DNA of 64,000 bases from assembly GCF_013201975.1 (NCBI RefSeq), contig NZ_CP053845.1, positions 310,001 to 374,000 on the forward strand, written 5' to 3'. Positions 29,380 to 37,369 of this stretch are shown one piece after another (the first letter of the stretch is position 1; each line of letters starts with the position of its first letter). Origin of the DNA: Campylobacter sp. CCUG 57310. Lineage in GTDB: Bacteria > Campylobacterota > Campylobacteria > Campylobacterales > Campylobacteraceae. Under the pieces are notes generated by a model. The model was not told where the DNA came from and ran no database searches. It worked only from the letters and a program-made list of their open reading frames with translations. The translations under genes and the position numbers were made by a program.

Positions 29380-29896
29380 ACTAAGCATTTCTTAAGATTT
29401 ATTTTGATTTACAAAGCCCTAAAATACGCTTTTCTAAGTTTTATATAAGTTTATTATAATTGCTAAAAATGTCTAAATAGATGGCACCCAATATGGTACC
29501 CATTTAAAAATTAAAGATCTGCGTGTTTTATTTCGACATGCAGATTTTAAATCTGTATGTTTATCTTTTTGGATTAATATATTTTAAGTTATATATTGTT
29601 TGTTTTTATAAATTTATGACAATTAAAATAAAGGTTGTATCTAGTAGCGTAGTAATAGTGTAAACTTTAAGGTGCCGACTTATGTCCTGCAACAACTTGA
29701 TATTAATCATAAAGCAAAATAAGATCGACTGGACAACAAAAGTAGGAATTTATGCAACGAATTTGATGCTGATATCTCAATGATCAAAAAGATAGTATAA
29801 GTCAAAAGGGTTTAGATTGCCATTGTGGATATAGTATTGGATGTAAATGTATATAGTCATTTACAATAATACACGCTTTTATTTAAAAAATAATCT
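29380..29896. other. Gene-free left end of the element
   Basis: About 0.5 kb of AT-rich DNA with short, interrupted reading frames only. It contains the arm-like motif at 29481-29502. I see no RNA gene or intact protein gene. Confidence 0.6.
29481..29502 (+). repeat. Arm-type-like motif, left copy
   Basis: ATGGCACCCAATATGGTACC followed by CA. A copy differing at one base is at 55416-55435, in the same orientation near the other end. Both lie inside the attachment repeats. Paired motifs at element ends are typical of integrase or excisionase arm-binding sites; that role is inferred. Confidence 0.5.
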
Positions 29897-29933
29897 TACA
29901 TGTATTTTATTACATGTATTTTTATGCTATAAT
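29897..29933 (+). promoter_or_regulatory. Promoter with twin TACATGTA palindromes
   Basis: TATAAT at 29928-29933 lies 31 bp ahead of the ATPase start. Two 8-bp palindromes TACATGTA occur at 29897-29904 and 29911-29918, both inside TTACATGTATTT, spanning the -35 region. This looks like an operator for a repressor. Confidence 0.5.
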
Positions 29934-29964
29934 TGTATTGTATTACATAATTTAGGAATAAGCT

Positions 29965-31164
29965 ATGTTAGATCAACTTTTTTTAAAAAGCAATGACCTT
30001 ATAAGGTTAAACAACCATAAATTTAAAAGATACTTTATAGACTCCAAAGATTTATCTCATAGACTTATTGTTGTTTTAGGACAAAGAGGAATAGGTAAAA
30101 CAACTACGTTAGCTCAGCTAGCTAGTAAAAACAAAGATAGTCTTTACCTAAGCCTAGATGATATAGAGATATCAAACGATATAACCTCGATTATAAGAGA
30201 GTTTGTATTAAATGGCGGAAAGCATCTATACCTAGATGAAATTCATAAAAGCAAAGATATATCGGCCGTATTAAAATTTGCCTATGATAATTTTAAAGAT
30301 CTAAACATAGTAGCTACAGGCTCATCTGCCCTTGAAGTGTTAAAAAGCTCCCATGATCTAAGCAGAAGAGCGATAGTATATAAGATGAGTGGAATGAGTT
30401 TTAGGGAGTATCTAGGGCTAAGGTATGGTATAAATTTAGAAGCGGTTGAGCTTAAAGATTTGCTCGCAAGCCATCAGGAGATAGCTGTTGATATTATTAA
30501 TACTTTAAAACAAAAAGAGCTAGCCGTCATTAAGCTTTTTAGAGAGTATCTAAAGGTAGGCTACTACCCATATTATAACGATATGCCAAATGATACTGCC
30601 TTTTATCAGACTCTAAGGCAAAGCATAGAAGCTACGATAGATAGTGATCTTTTAAGTATATATCCAAATTTAAACGGCAATACGGCAAGAAAGCTAAAGA
30701 TCTTAACTTATGCTATAAGCACGAACGTCCCATATCAGCCAAACTACTCAAGCCTAAAATCGCTTGTTGATATAAGGGATGATAGGACGCTAAAAGAGTA
30801 TCTTGCTATGCTTGATAGTGCTGGACTTATAAGGCTTTTAATGAAAAACGAGCTAGCTATAAAAAATATGGATAAGGCAGACAAAATTTACCTTGAAAAT
30901 ACAAATTTAATGTATATAAATAGTCCAGATATAGGAAATGTTAGAGAGACATTCTTTGCCAATCAGCTTGGAAATATCACTGAAATTTACTCAGGCAAAA
31001 ATGGTGACTTTATGGTTGGTAATAATTTTACCTTTGAAATAGGTGGAGTTAAAAAAGGTTTTGAGCAGATAAAAGATATGCAAAATTCTTTTATAGCGGC
31101 AGATGATATTGAAGTTGGGGTCGGTAATAAGATCCCATTATGGTTGTTTGGGTTTTTGTATTAA
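29965..31164 (+). CDS. AAA_14/DUF4143-type ATPase, copy 1
   Basis: A 399-residue ATP-binding protein of the AAA_14 family with a DUF4143-like C-terminal region. Walker A is GQRGIGKTT near residue 39 and Walker B is HLYLDEIH near 90; a sensor-like VATGSSALEVL follows near 115 and an SFREYLGLRYG motif near 143. It is clearly paralogous to the protein at 33367; the last ten residues (KIPLWLFGFLY against KIPLWLFGLLY) are nearly the same. Such ATPases are common in Campylobacter and often lie in variable regions; cellular role is unestablished. SD is weak (TAGGAA). Confidence 0.8.
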   Translation: MLDQLFLKSNDLIRLNNHKFKRYFIDSKDLSHRLIVVLGQRGIGKTTTLAQLASKNKDSLYLSLDDIEISNDITSIIREFVLNGGKHLYLDEIHKSKDISAVLKFAYDNFKDLNIVATGSSALEVLKSSHDLSRRAIVYKMSGMSFREYLGLRYGINLEAVELKDLLASHQEIAVDIINTLKQKELAVIKLFREYLKVGYYPYYNDMPNDTAFYQTLRQSIEATIDSDLLSIYPNLNGNTARKLKILTYAISTNVPYQPNYSSLKSLVDIRDDRTLKEYLAMLDSAGLIRLLMKNELAIKNMDKADKIYLENTNLMYINSPDIGNVRETFFANQLGNITEIYSGKNGDFMVGNNFTFEIGGVKKGFEQIKDMQNSFIAADDIEVGVGNKIPLWLFGFLY

Positions 31165-31187
31165 TAATTTAAAACTAGGAGTATGTC

Positions 31188-32771
31188 GTGTTTGAATATA
31201 AAGTACCAAAAAAAGAAGATGGTGGGTTTGATCTAAAATCAACAGAAAGTAATAGTGTAATAATTATAGGTGCCAATGGTTCTGGCAAAAGCAGACTTGG
31301 AGCATGGATGGAGCAGCAGGATCTAGACAAAATTCACAGAATAGGCGGTCAAAGAAAATTAAATTTTCATGATGAGATCCCTTTAAAAAGTGAAAAGGCT
31401 TCGGTTAATGGTTTCATGTATGCAAAAGAAGATGCATCCGATAGCTACTCCTTGAATAAAAATTATCGTTGGTCAGGTGGCAAAGAATATGTGACAAAGC
31501 TTATTGATGATTTTGATTATGTATTGTCTGCTTTATTGGCTAATAAAAATACTACCAATTCAAAGTTTGTCGAAAACTGCAAAAAGGCTGAATGCGAAGG
31601 CAAAGAAAAACCAAATGTTCCACTTAATTCGCTAGATAAACTAAAGTCTATTTGGAGTGCCATTTTTCCGCATAGAGCCATTATAGAAGAGGATAGTAAA
31701 TTTTATGCTATTTGCAACTGCGATGGCGAAAAATATTCTGCAACACAGATGAGTGACGGTGAGCGTTCAGTGCTTTATTTAGCAGCACAGGTTTTATGCA
31801 TACCAGAAAACAAAACTATAATAATAGATGAGCCAGAGTTACACTTGCATGGTTCAATAATGAATAAGCTATGGAGTGAATTAGAAAAAATCAGAAACGA
31901 TTGTTTGTTTATTTATATAACCCACGATACAAAATTTGCTGCCAATCACTCAGGTTCAGATGTTATCTGGGTAAAAGAATATAGTAATGGAGTATGGAAA
32001 TACGACTATATTGAAAATGATAAATTTCCAGAGAGTATGCTTTTTAATATATTGGGTAGCAGAAAAAGAATAATTTTTGTAGAAGGGAATGACGATAGTC
32101 TAGACGTGCGTTTGTATTCGTTGATCTACAATAACTATAAAATAGTACCTTGCGGAAGTTGCGAAAAGGTTATCGAATACACAAAAGCTTTTAATGGTAT
32201 GAAAAATATACACGATAATGAGGCGTTTGGTTTGATAGATATGGATTTTAGATCAGAATATGAGATTAAAAAATACAAAGAAAATAATGTGTTTTCAATA
32301 GGGGTCGCAGAAGTAGAAAATTTATTTATAGTTAAGGAAGTTATAGAATTTATGTCAAACAAAATGGCATGCGATAAATTTGACCTTACAGATATAGAAA
32401 AACAAATTGAAGATAGATTTTTAAAACAAAAACAGCAACAGATCAATAATGCGGTGATTTCGGAATTAAAATATCAACTATCAACGCTAGAAATATGTGA
32501 TTCGCAAACAATATACGAAGACATACAGATAAAAATTAAAATAGATGATATACAAAACGAAAAATTAATAATATATGATAGTGCTAAAGAATATGTAGAA
32601 ATATTAAAAATTTTCAATGAAAAAGGAATTGTAGAAAGCGTAGGGCATTATTTCAACTTAAAAAATAAAGAATACTGTAATCAAGTGTTGCGCTTCCTGG
32701 AGAGGGAAGACAAAAATACGGTAGTTGAAATTTTTTCTAACTATTTACCCGAAGATATTGATTTAAGCTGA
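31188..32771 (+). CDS. AAA ATPase with C-terminal DUF4435 (OLD/TOPRIM-like) region
   Basis: A 527-residue protein. The N-terminal half is an ABC-type ATPase: Walker A GANGSGKS near residue 28, a signature-like MSDGERS near 188, Walker B TIIIDEPELHLHG near 213, and switch histidine in YITHDTK near 243. From about 288 (RIIFVEGNDD) through GLIDMDFRSE near 350 it resembles DUF4435, a TOPRIM-like nuclease-related domain also linked to OLD-family proteins; the glutamate and DxD positions are present. Such fusions occur in phage-defence islands, so a defence role is plausible but inferred. More AT-rich than chromosomal neighbours. Lies 23 bp after the ATPase copy 1. Confidence 0.75.
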   Translation: MFEYKVPKKEDGGFDLKSTESNSVIIIGANGSGKSRLGAWMEQQDLDKIHRIGGQRKLNFHDEIPLKSEKASVNGFMYAKEDASDSYSLNKNYRWSGGKEYVTKLIDDFDYVLSALLANKNTTNSKFVENCKKAECEGKEKPNVPLNSLDKLKSIWSAIFPHRAIIEEDSKFYAICNCDGEKYSATQMSDGERSVLYLAAQVLCIPENKTIIIDEPELHLHGSIMNKLWSELEKIRNDCLFIYITHDTKFAANHSGSDVIWVKEYSNGVWKYDYIENDKFPESMLFNILGSRKRIIFVEGNDDSLDVRLYSLIYNNYKIVPCGSCEKVIEYTKAFNGMKNIHDNEAFGLIDMDFRSEYEIKKYKENNVFSIGVAEVENLFIVKEVIEFMSNKMACDKFDLTDIEKQIEDRFLKQKQQQINNAVISELKYQLSTLEICDSQTIYEDIQIKIKIDDIQNEKLIIYDSAKEYVEILKIFNEKGIVESVGHYFNLKNKEYCNQVLRFLEREDKNTVVEIFSNYLPEDIDLS

Positions 32772-33278
32772 TTTTTCATTACGGTCTTTTTCGCATCTCG
32801 CAAGCAAGATGGCTTTATTGTAGAAAAGTAAGACCAAATAAGATCTTACTTTTTATTAGCACCAATCAGCATATCAAATAAATTCACAAATATAAGATTA
32901 TTCTATTATAATCCTAAATATTCAAGGATTATAATACAAGTATTTAAAATAAACTCGTAGATAATGACAGAGAAAGAAGTATATTTAAAGTTTCATAGTG
33001 ACTTTAATAAGCTGACAGACAAAACAATTGTCGTTTAAACTCACGTTTACCAAACTGCATAAATTTCGAAGATACTATATGCAAGCCTGTTAAGAACGAC
33101 TCAAGGAATTTTATAGAGTATTCAAAGACTTGTTGTTATAGAAAAATACGTATGCTTTATAGTGACCTGGCTAGCTGCAAAGACTGTTTAAATAAGCATG
33201 AAATACGCCACAAACGACTTTGGTAAAACAAAAATTACGAGGATGAAATTTAAATAAAATGCTACATGACAATATAAT
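32772..33278. other. Gene-free interval between ATPase genes
   Basis: About 0.5 kb with no intact gene. A frame from ATG at 32964 gives only about 24 codons. No RNA gene or repeat was recognised. Confidence 0.55.
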
Positions 33279-33349
33279 CGTTTATAGACGTTGACAATTT
33301 AAAATTTCCATGCTAATATATCTTAATATTGTCTACGTTTATAGACAAT
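33279..33349 (+). promoter_or_regulatory. Strong promoter with operator for ATPase copy 2 and integrase
   Basis: A -35 TTGACA at 33291-33296, a 17-bp spacer and a -10 TAATAT at 33314-33319 make a near-consensus sigma-70 promoter. Right after the expected start lies a 22-bp interrupted palindrome, ATTGTCTA-6-TAGACAAT, at 33328-33349. The 11-mer CGTTTATAGAC occurs twice, at 33279-33289 just upstream of the -35 and at 33336-33346 inside the palindrome. This is a classic repressor layout; the regulator is not identified. Confidence 0.65.
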
Positions 33350-33366
33350 TACATAAAGGGATAAAA

Positions 33367-34548
33367 ATGTTAAATTTAATAGAACAGTATCAAGAAAGAT
33401 TTCTTAAAAATTTTAATACGACATACAAGCGTTATTTATACAATGAAATAAATTTTAGCGAGAAGCTTATCGGTATAGTAGGGGCCCGTGGTACCGGTAA
33501 GACTACAATGTTATTTCAAAAGCTGATTGAATTAAAAGCTCAAAATAAAAAGGCTCTATACATAAGTCTTGATTATCCATTTTTAGGCTCTGCTAGCCTT
33601 AGCGAGCTTGCCTTTGAATTTGTAGATAACGGCGGCGAATATCTGTTGCTAGATGAAGTGCATAAATACGAAGATTTTGCCGCACACTTAAAAACTATAT
33701 ACGATATGAGTCCTTTAAATGTAATTTTTACCGGTTCATCGGCGGTAAGTATACTAAACGCAAAAAGCGATTTATCGCGTAGGGTTAGCGTATTTAGCCT
33801 AGAGGGGCTTAGTTTTAGAGAGTTTTTAGAGCTTGAAAACGGTGTGACGATAGATAAATTTAGCCTAGAGACGATACTAAAAAACCATCAGGCAATAGCA
33901 AACGACCTAAAAATAAAGCTAAGTCAATTTAAAAAATATCTCAAATTTGGCTACTATCCATTTTACTTTAATAAGCAAAGCTCATACTACGAAAGCTTGC
34001 TAAACACGATTAATCTAAGTATAGACGTAGATCTAACGTCTCTCGGGTTAGTTGAGCAAAAATACACATATAAGCTTAAAAAACTGCTTGAAGTAGTTTG
34101 CCAAAGCGAGCCGTTTGAGGTGAATTATACTAAAATCGCAGCTCTTGCCGAGATAAGCAGAGCCAAACTATATGATTATATCGCCTATTTAAAAGATGCA
34201 AGGCTAGTAAATATGATAGATGAGCAAAGTAGGGGACTTAGTAAGCTAGTAAAGCCGGCAAAAATATATATGAATAATACAAATTTGATTTACGCTTACG
34301 GCGATGATTGCAAGGCGGGCACCATAAGAGAAACTTTTTTTGCTAATCAGCTAAGGGTAAAACATATGCTAAATATCCCAAAGCAAGGCGACTTTATTGT
34401 AGATGATAAATTTATATTTGAAGTGGGCGGAAAAAATAAGAACTTTGAACAGATAAAGGATATTTCAGACTCATATATAGCTGCCGATGAAATAGAGGCG
34501 GGAAGCGGTAATAAAATACCGCTTTGGCTGTTTGGATTGTTGTATTAG
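33367..34548 (+). CDS. AAA_14/DUF4143-type ATPase, copy 2
   Basis: A 393-residue paralogue of the protein at 29965. Walker A is GARGTGKTT and Walker B YLLLDEVHK; the later VIFTGSSAVSIL and SFREFLELENG motifs align with those of copy 1. I chose the ATG at 33367 since AAAGGG lies 6 bp upstream; an earlier in-frame ATG at 33310 falls inside the promoter. The integrase ATG follows 8 bp after its stop, so the two are probably co-expressed, which ties this ATPase to the mobile element rather than the host. Function unknown. Confidence 0.8.
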   Translation: MLNLIEQYQERFLKNFNTTYKRYLYNEINFSEKLIGIVGARGTGKTTMLFQKLIELKAQNKKALYISLDYPFLGSASLSELAFEFVDNGGEYLLLDEVHKYEDFAAHLKTIYDMSPLNVIFTGSSAVSILNAKSDLSRRVSVFSLEGLSFREFLELENGVTIDKFSLETILKNHQAIANDLKIKLSQFKKYLKFGYYPFYFNKQSSYYESLLNTINLSIDVDLTSLGLVEQKYTYKLKKLLEVVCQSEPFEVNYTKIAALAEISRAKLYDYIAYLKDARLVNMIDEQSRGLSKLVKPAKIYMNNTNLIYAYGDDCKAGTIRETFFANQLRVKHMLNIPKQGDFIVDDKFIFEVGGKNKNFEQIKDISDSYIAADEIEAGSGNKIPLWLFGLLY

Positions 34549-34556
34549 GCGTTAAA

Positions 34557-35693
34557 ATGGCGATTAATAAACTTGATTATAGAAAGGTTGAAACTTGCCT
34601 ATTTGTACACAAAATAAAACCAAACGTCTTTTTGCTAAGAAAGGTTATCGGCAGCAAATACTTCACAAAAGTGCTTACGCTAGATACTCGTAGCGGATGG
34701 AGTAAGAGAGAATACAAAAATGAAGCCAAAAAAGAACTAGTAAAGTGGCTAGATGGCGTAACTAAGCAGGTAAAGGGGCTGAAATTTAAAGATACTACTA
34801 AGGTTAATGATTTGTTTGAGCTGTGGAAAGGCAAAAAGGATATCGGCAAAAAGTCGGTAGCTAGCGACATCGCTTTTTATGAGACATATTTGCAAGATAG
34901 TATCGGCAAAGAGATCGTAGTAGACGTTATAGCTGCCCAAATAGACGATATTATCCATAATCTAATGCACGATGGAAAATTTAATAAAATAAGAGGAAAA
35001 GTGCAGGTATTATCAAAGCGTACGGCATATGATAATACAAGACGAATTTTAGGTGAGATGTTTGACATAGCGCTTCGCAATCAGCTAATAGTAGTAAATC
35101 CTTGCGCTCTACTAACTAAAATAGCTAAAACGACCAGAAAAACGATAGTAAAAGATGCAATCGGTAAATTTTATAAGTTAAAAACGGCTATCTTGGAGCT
35201 TTATAAAAATGATCCGTTTTGGAGGGGATTTTTCTTGTTTTGTTTGTATGGTAGACGAAAAGGAGAAGTTGCCAGCCTAAAATGGGAAAATGTCGATCTA
35301 GAAAATAACGTATATTATTTAATAGATACTAAAAATGGAAACGACTACAGAAAGCCGCTTCCTTTTCTTGTAAAAGAAGCCATAATGCAAATACCGGCCG
35401 ATAGATGCGGCTTAGTATTTGCAAGCCCAAAAACTGGCGAGTCTATTAAAAATACGGATAGACAAAAGATGAAACTCGATAAATTCGTTGGTTTTGATGA
35501 TTTTAAGTTACACGGCACTAGGCATATAAGTGGTTCCGCGCTTGAAGAGCTTGGCGCAAATAGCGATATAATCAAAGATCATCTGACTCACAAACGTGAC
35601 GGCGTGACGTATAAAAATTACGTAACTTATGATACTTATTTGAATAGCTGTAAGGCTCTTGAGATGTTAGATAATATTAAATGCAGGATATAA
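34557..35693 (+). CDS. int: Tyrosine recombinase (element integrase)
   Basis: A 378-residue phage-type integrase. The C-terminal catalytic domain has the arginine in GRRKGEVASL, the HxxR box HGTRHISGS, a histidine in LTHKRDG and the nucleophile in TYKNYV. The N-terminal and core-binding regions are present, so it appears intact. The start is the ATG at 34557; the longer frame from 34524 would overlap the ATPase. It would catalyse integration at the tRNA-Phe 3' end using the 28-bp repeats as crossover region. Confidence 0.92.
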   Translation: MAINKLDYRKVETCLFVHKIKPNVFLLRKVIGSKYFTKVLTLDTRSGWSKREYKNEAKKELVKWLDGVTKQVKGLKFKDTTKVNDLFELWKGKKDIGKKSVASDIAFYETYLQDSIGKEIVVDVIAAQIDDIIHNLMHDGKFNKIRGKVQVLSKRTAYDNTRRILGEMFDIALRNQLIVVNPCALLTKIAKTTRKTIVKDAIGKFYKLKTAILELYKNDPFWRGFFLFCLYGRRKGEVASLKWENVDLENNVYYLIDTKNGNDYRKPLPFLVKEAIMQIPADRCGLVFASPKTGESIKNTDRQKMKLDKFVGFDDFKLHGTRHISGSALEELGANSDIIKDHLTHKRDGVTYKNYVTYDTYLNSCKALEMLDNIKCRI

Positions 35694-35699
35694 GAAAAT

Positions 35700-36419
35700 A
35701 TGAGCAAAGATATTGAAATGGACGGTTTGATATTAAAGTCAGATCCTTGCCGAGCATTGGATTTATTAAAAGCAATAGCTGTAAGCTTAGTTGAGAAAAA
35801 CTCTTGTAATAACCAAACTATATTGGCTGTTTCTTTGGTTCCGAGTATAATCGAGTCTGCGAGGGAACTAATATTGCCTTTTTTTGAGAATTATATGTTT
35901 GTTGATGCCGATAAATACAAATTTCGAAGCTATGAAAATCATTTTACTTATGATAGACTTACGGGTACATATGATTATGACGAGAGCTATTTGCAGTTGG
36001 TAGAAAAAATAAAGAAAAGAAAAGGATGCATCCAAGATAATATAGACTATATAGCCGAAACTAGCAAATATCTAGATGGCGATCTGTATGATCTTGGGTA
36101 TTGTTTGTTTATGTATATAGTAGCCAAAATTAATTCTTTGATTTGTCAAAAACATAAAGGATATAGGAGTGTTATTAATTCTTTTAATAATCTTACGTCC
36201 GCAGAATTTTATTTTCTTTATAATTACAAAGCTATGGCAGAGGATAGATATTATAAGTATGAAAAAGATATACAAAATACTTTAAAGAAAATAAGTAAGT
36301 ATAGAAATCTAAAAATTGACGAGAGAATAAAGCGCAATGAGTTTATCTCGGCAATAAATACCGCCATAAAAATCATAATCGATGACCTAAACTATGAAAC
36401 TACTTTTGTTTCTATTTAA
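35700..36419 (+). CDS. Hypothetical protein of the mobile element
   Basis: A 239-residue, charged, mostly helical protein with no motif I recognise. The ATG is 6 bp after the integrase stop. Its codon use is AT-rich like the ATPase region. It lies between integrase and AlpA, so a role in excision or maintenance is possible but not shown. Confidence 0.6.
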   Translation: MSKDIEMDGLILKSDPCRALDLLKAIAVSLVEKNSCNNQTILAVSLVPSIIESARELILPFFENYMFVDADKYKFRSYENHFTYDRLTGTYDYDESYLQLVEKIKKRKGCIQDNIDYIAETSKYLDGDLYDLGYCLFMYIVAKINSLICQKHKGYRSVINSFNNLTSAEFYFLYNYKAMAEDRYYKYEKDIQNTLKKISKYRNLKIDERIKRNEFISAINTAIKIIIDDLNYETTFVSI

Positions 36420-36422
36420 AAA

Positions 36423-36458
36423 ACCGCAAAATTTCTTATTTTTATACAAAAAAATGCG
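36423..36458. other. CCGCA...TGCGG inverted repeat before alpA-mobC-relaxase
   Basis: A 5-bp inverted repeat enclosing an AT-rich tract in the 93-bp gap ahead of the mobilization genes. It is the only inverted repeat seen upstream of the mob genes, so it is a weak candidate for part of an oriT or for a terminator of the previous gene. Confidence 0.25.
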
Positions 36459-36512
36459 GAAATAAATTCTACTTTTTTCATACAATTTCCTAAAGTTTTT
36501 TAGGAGAATGCT

Positions 36513-36719
36513 ATGAATGATGCTATTGCGGAAAAAAGATGGCTTACGCCAAAGGATGTAGCAAAAGAGTATGGGTTATCGGTAAATACTCAAGCAAAAT
36601 ACCGTATGCAACGAATTATCCCTTTTATCAAGATTAACTCTAATGTAAGATACGATAGGCTAGAGTTGGATAGGTGGCTTGAAAAGCATGCTGTTGTTAA
36701 AAACGAGGAGTTGGCATGA
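36513..36719 (+). CDS. AlpA/excisionase-like helix-turn-helix protein
   Basis: A 68-residue winged-helix DNA-binding protein of the MerR-like/AlpA class (WLTPKDVAKEYGLSVNT followed by a basic wing and RLELDRWLEKH). Such proteins act as excisionases or activators of integrase. It has a TTTAGGAG ribosome site 6 bp upstream and overlaps the next gene by 4 bp (ATGA). Confidence 0.8.
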   Translation: MNDAIAEKRWLTPKDVAKEYGLSVNTQAKYRMQRIIPFIKINSNVRYDRLELDRWLEKHAVVKNEELA

Positions 36720-37351
36720 AAGCAGTTAACTTTCCAAAATCCGTAACAATTAGGCTTAATGAAGAGCAATTGGATAGGCTAATGATGAATGCCAATCTTG
36801 CTGGGCAAACCGAATCTGAGTATGTTAGGGGCCTTATATGTGGCAGTAAAACACCAATTCATCGTATAGATAAAGAGGCTGTGAGACAAATTAACAAATT
36901 TGGTAATTTGCTAAATCAAATAGCGGCAAAGCTAAATTCCGGCGACAATTTAGACTCCAGCGCTCTTGCTAGGATTGAGCAGATAAGGGCATCTATGGAT
37001 ATTTTGGTGAATCTAATATTAAATAAAAATAACAAGTCTATCACCAAAACTTCTAGCAACTTTGTAAACCAAGGTATTAATTCGTCACAGAGTTCTTGCG
37101 CTCATAGTGTGCAAGAAAAATCGACAGAAAAAACAACTGCTGAACCCACACCTTCTTATGCCGATAATATAATTCAAGAAGATGCATCGTTGGACGAGTT
37201 TTTATATGAAGAAAATTCTAGTGATATGGATAACAATGTTGATACAGTCTCTTCTATGTCTTGTCAGGATAAAGATAATATACAATTTTGCTCGGATCTA
37301 ACGTGCTCTGCGGTACAATTAAATTTGGACGCAAAAACAAAAGATACGTAA
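36716..37351 (+). CDS. mobC: MobC-like relaxosome accessory protein
   Basis: A 211-residue protein. The first 105 residues fit MobC/MbeC: a ribbon-helix-helix-like start (VTIRLNEEQLDRLMMNA), SEYVRGLICG, and RQINKFGNLLNQIAAKLN with the MobC helical core. The last 100 residues are serine/acid-rich and probably disordered. It would help the relaxase open oriT DNA. Translation is coupled to the AlpA-like gene. Confidence 0.8.
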   Translation: MKAVNFPKSVTIRLNEEQLDRLMMNANLAGQTESEYVRGLICGSKTPIHRIDKEAVRQINKFGNLLNQIAAKLNSGDNLDSSALARIEQIRASMDILVNLILNKNNKSITKTSSNFVNQGINSSQSSCAHSVQEKSTEKTTAEPTPSYADNIIQEDASLDEFLYEENSSDMDNNVDTVSSMSCQDKDNIQFCSDLTCSAVQLNLDAKTKDT

Positions 37352-37369
37352 AAATAAAAGCAAGCCTAC

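Noticed and set aside
36423-36458. Firm oriT assignment
   Set aside because: The inverted repeat is only 5 bp and no known nic-site sequence was recognised, so it is listed only as a weak candidate.
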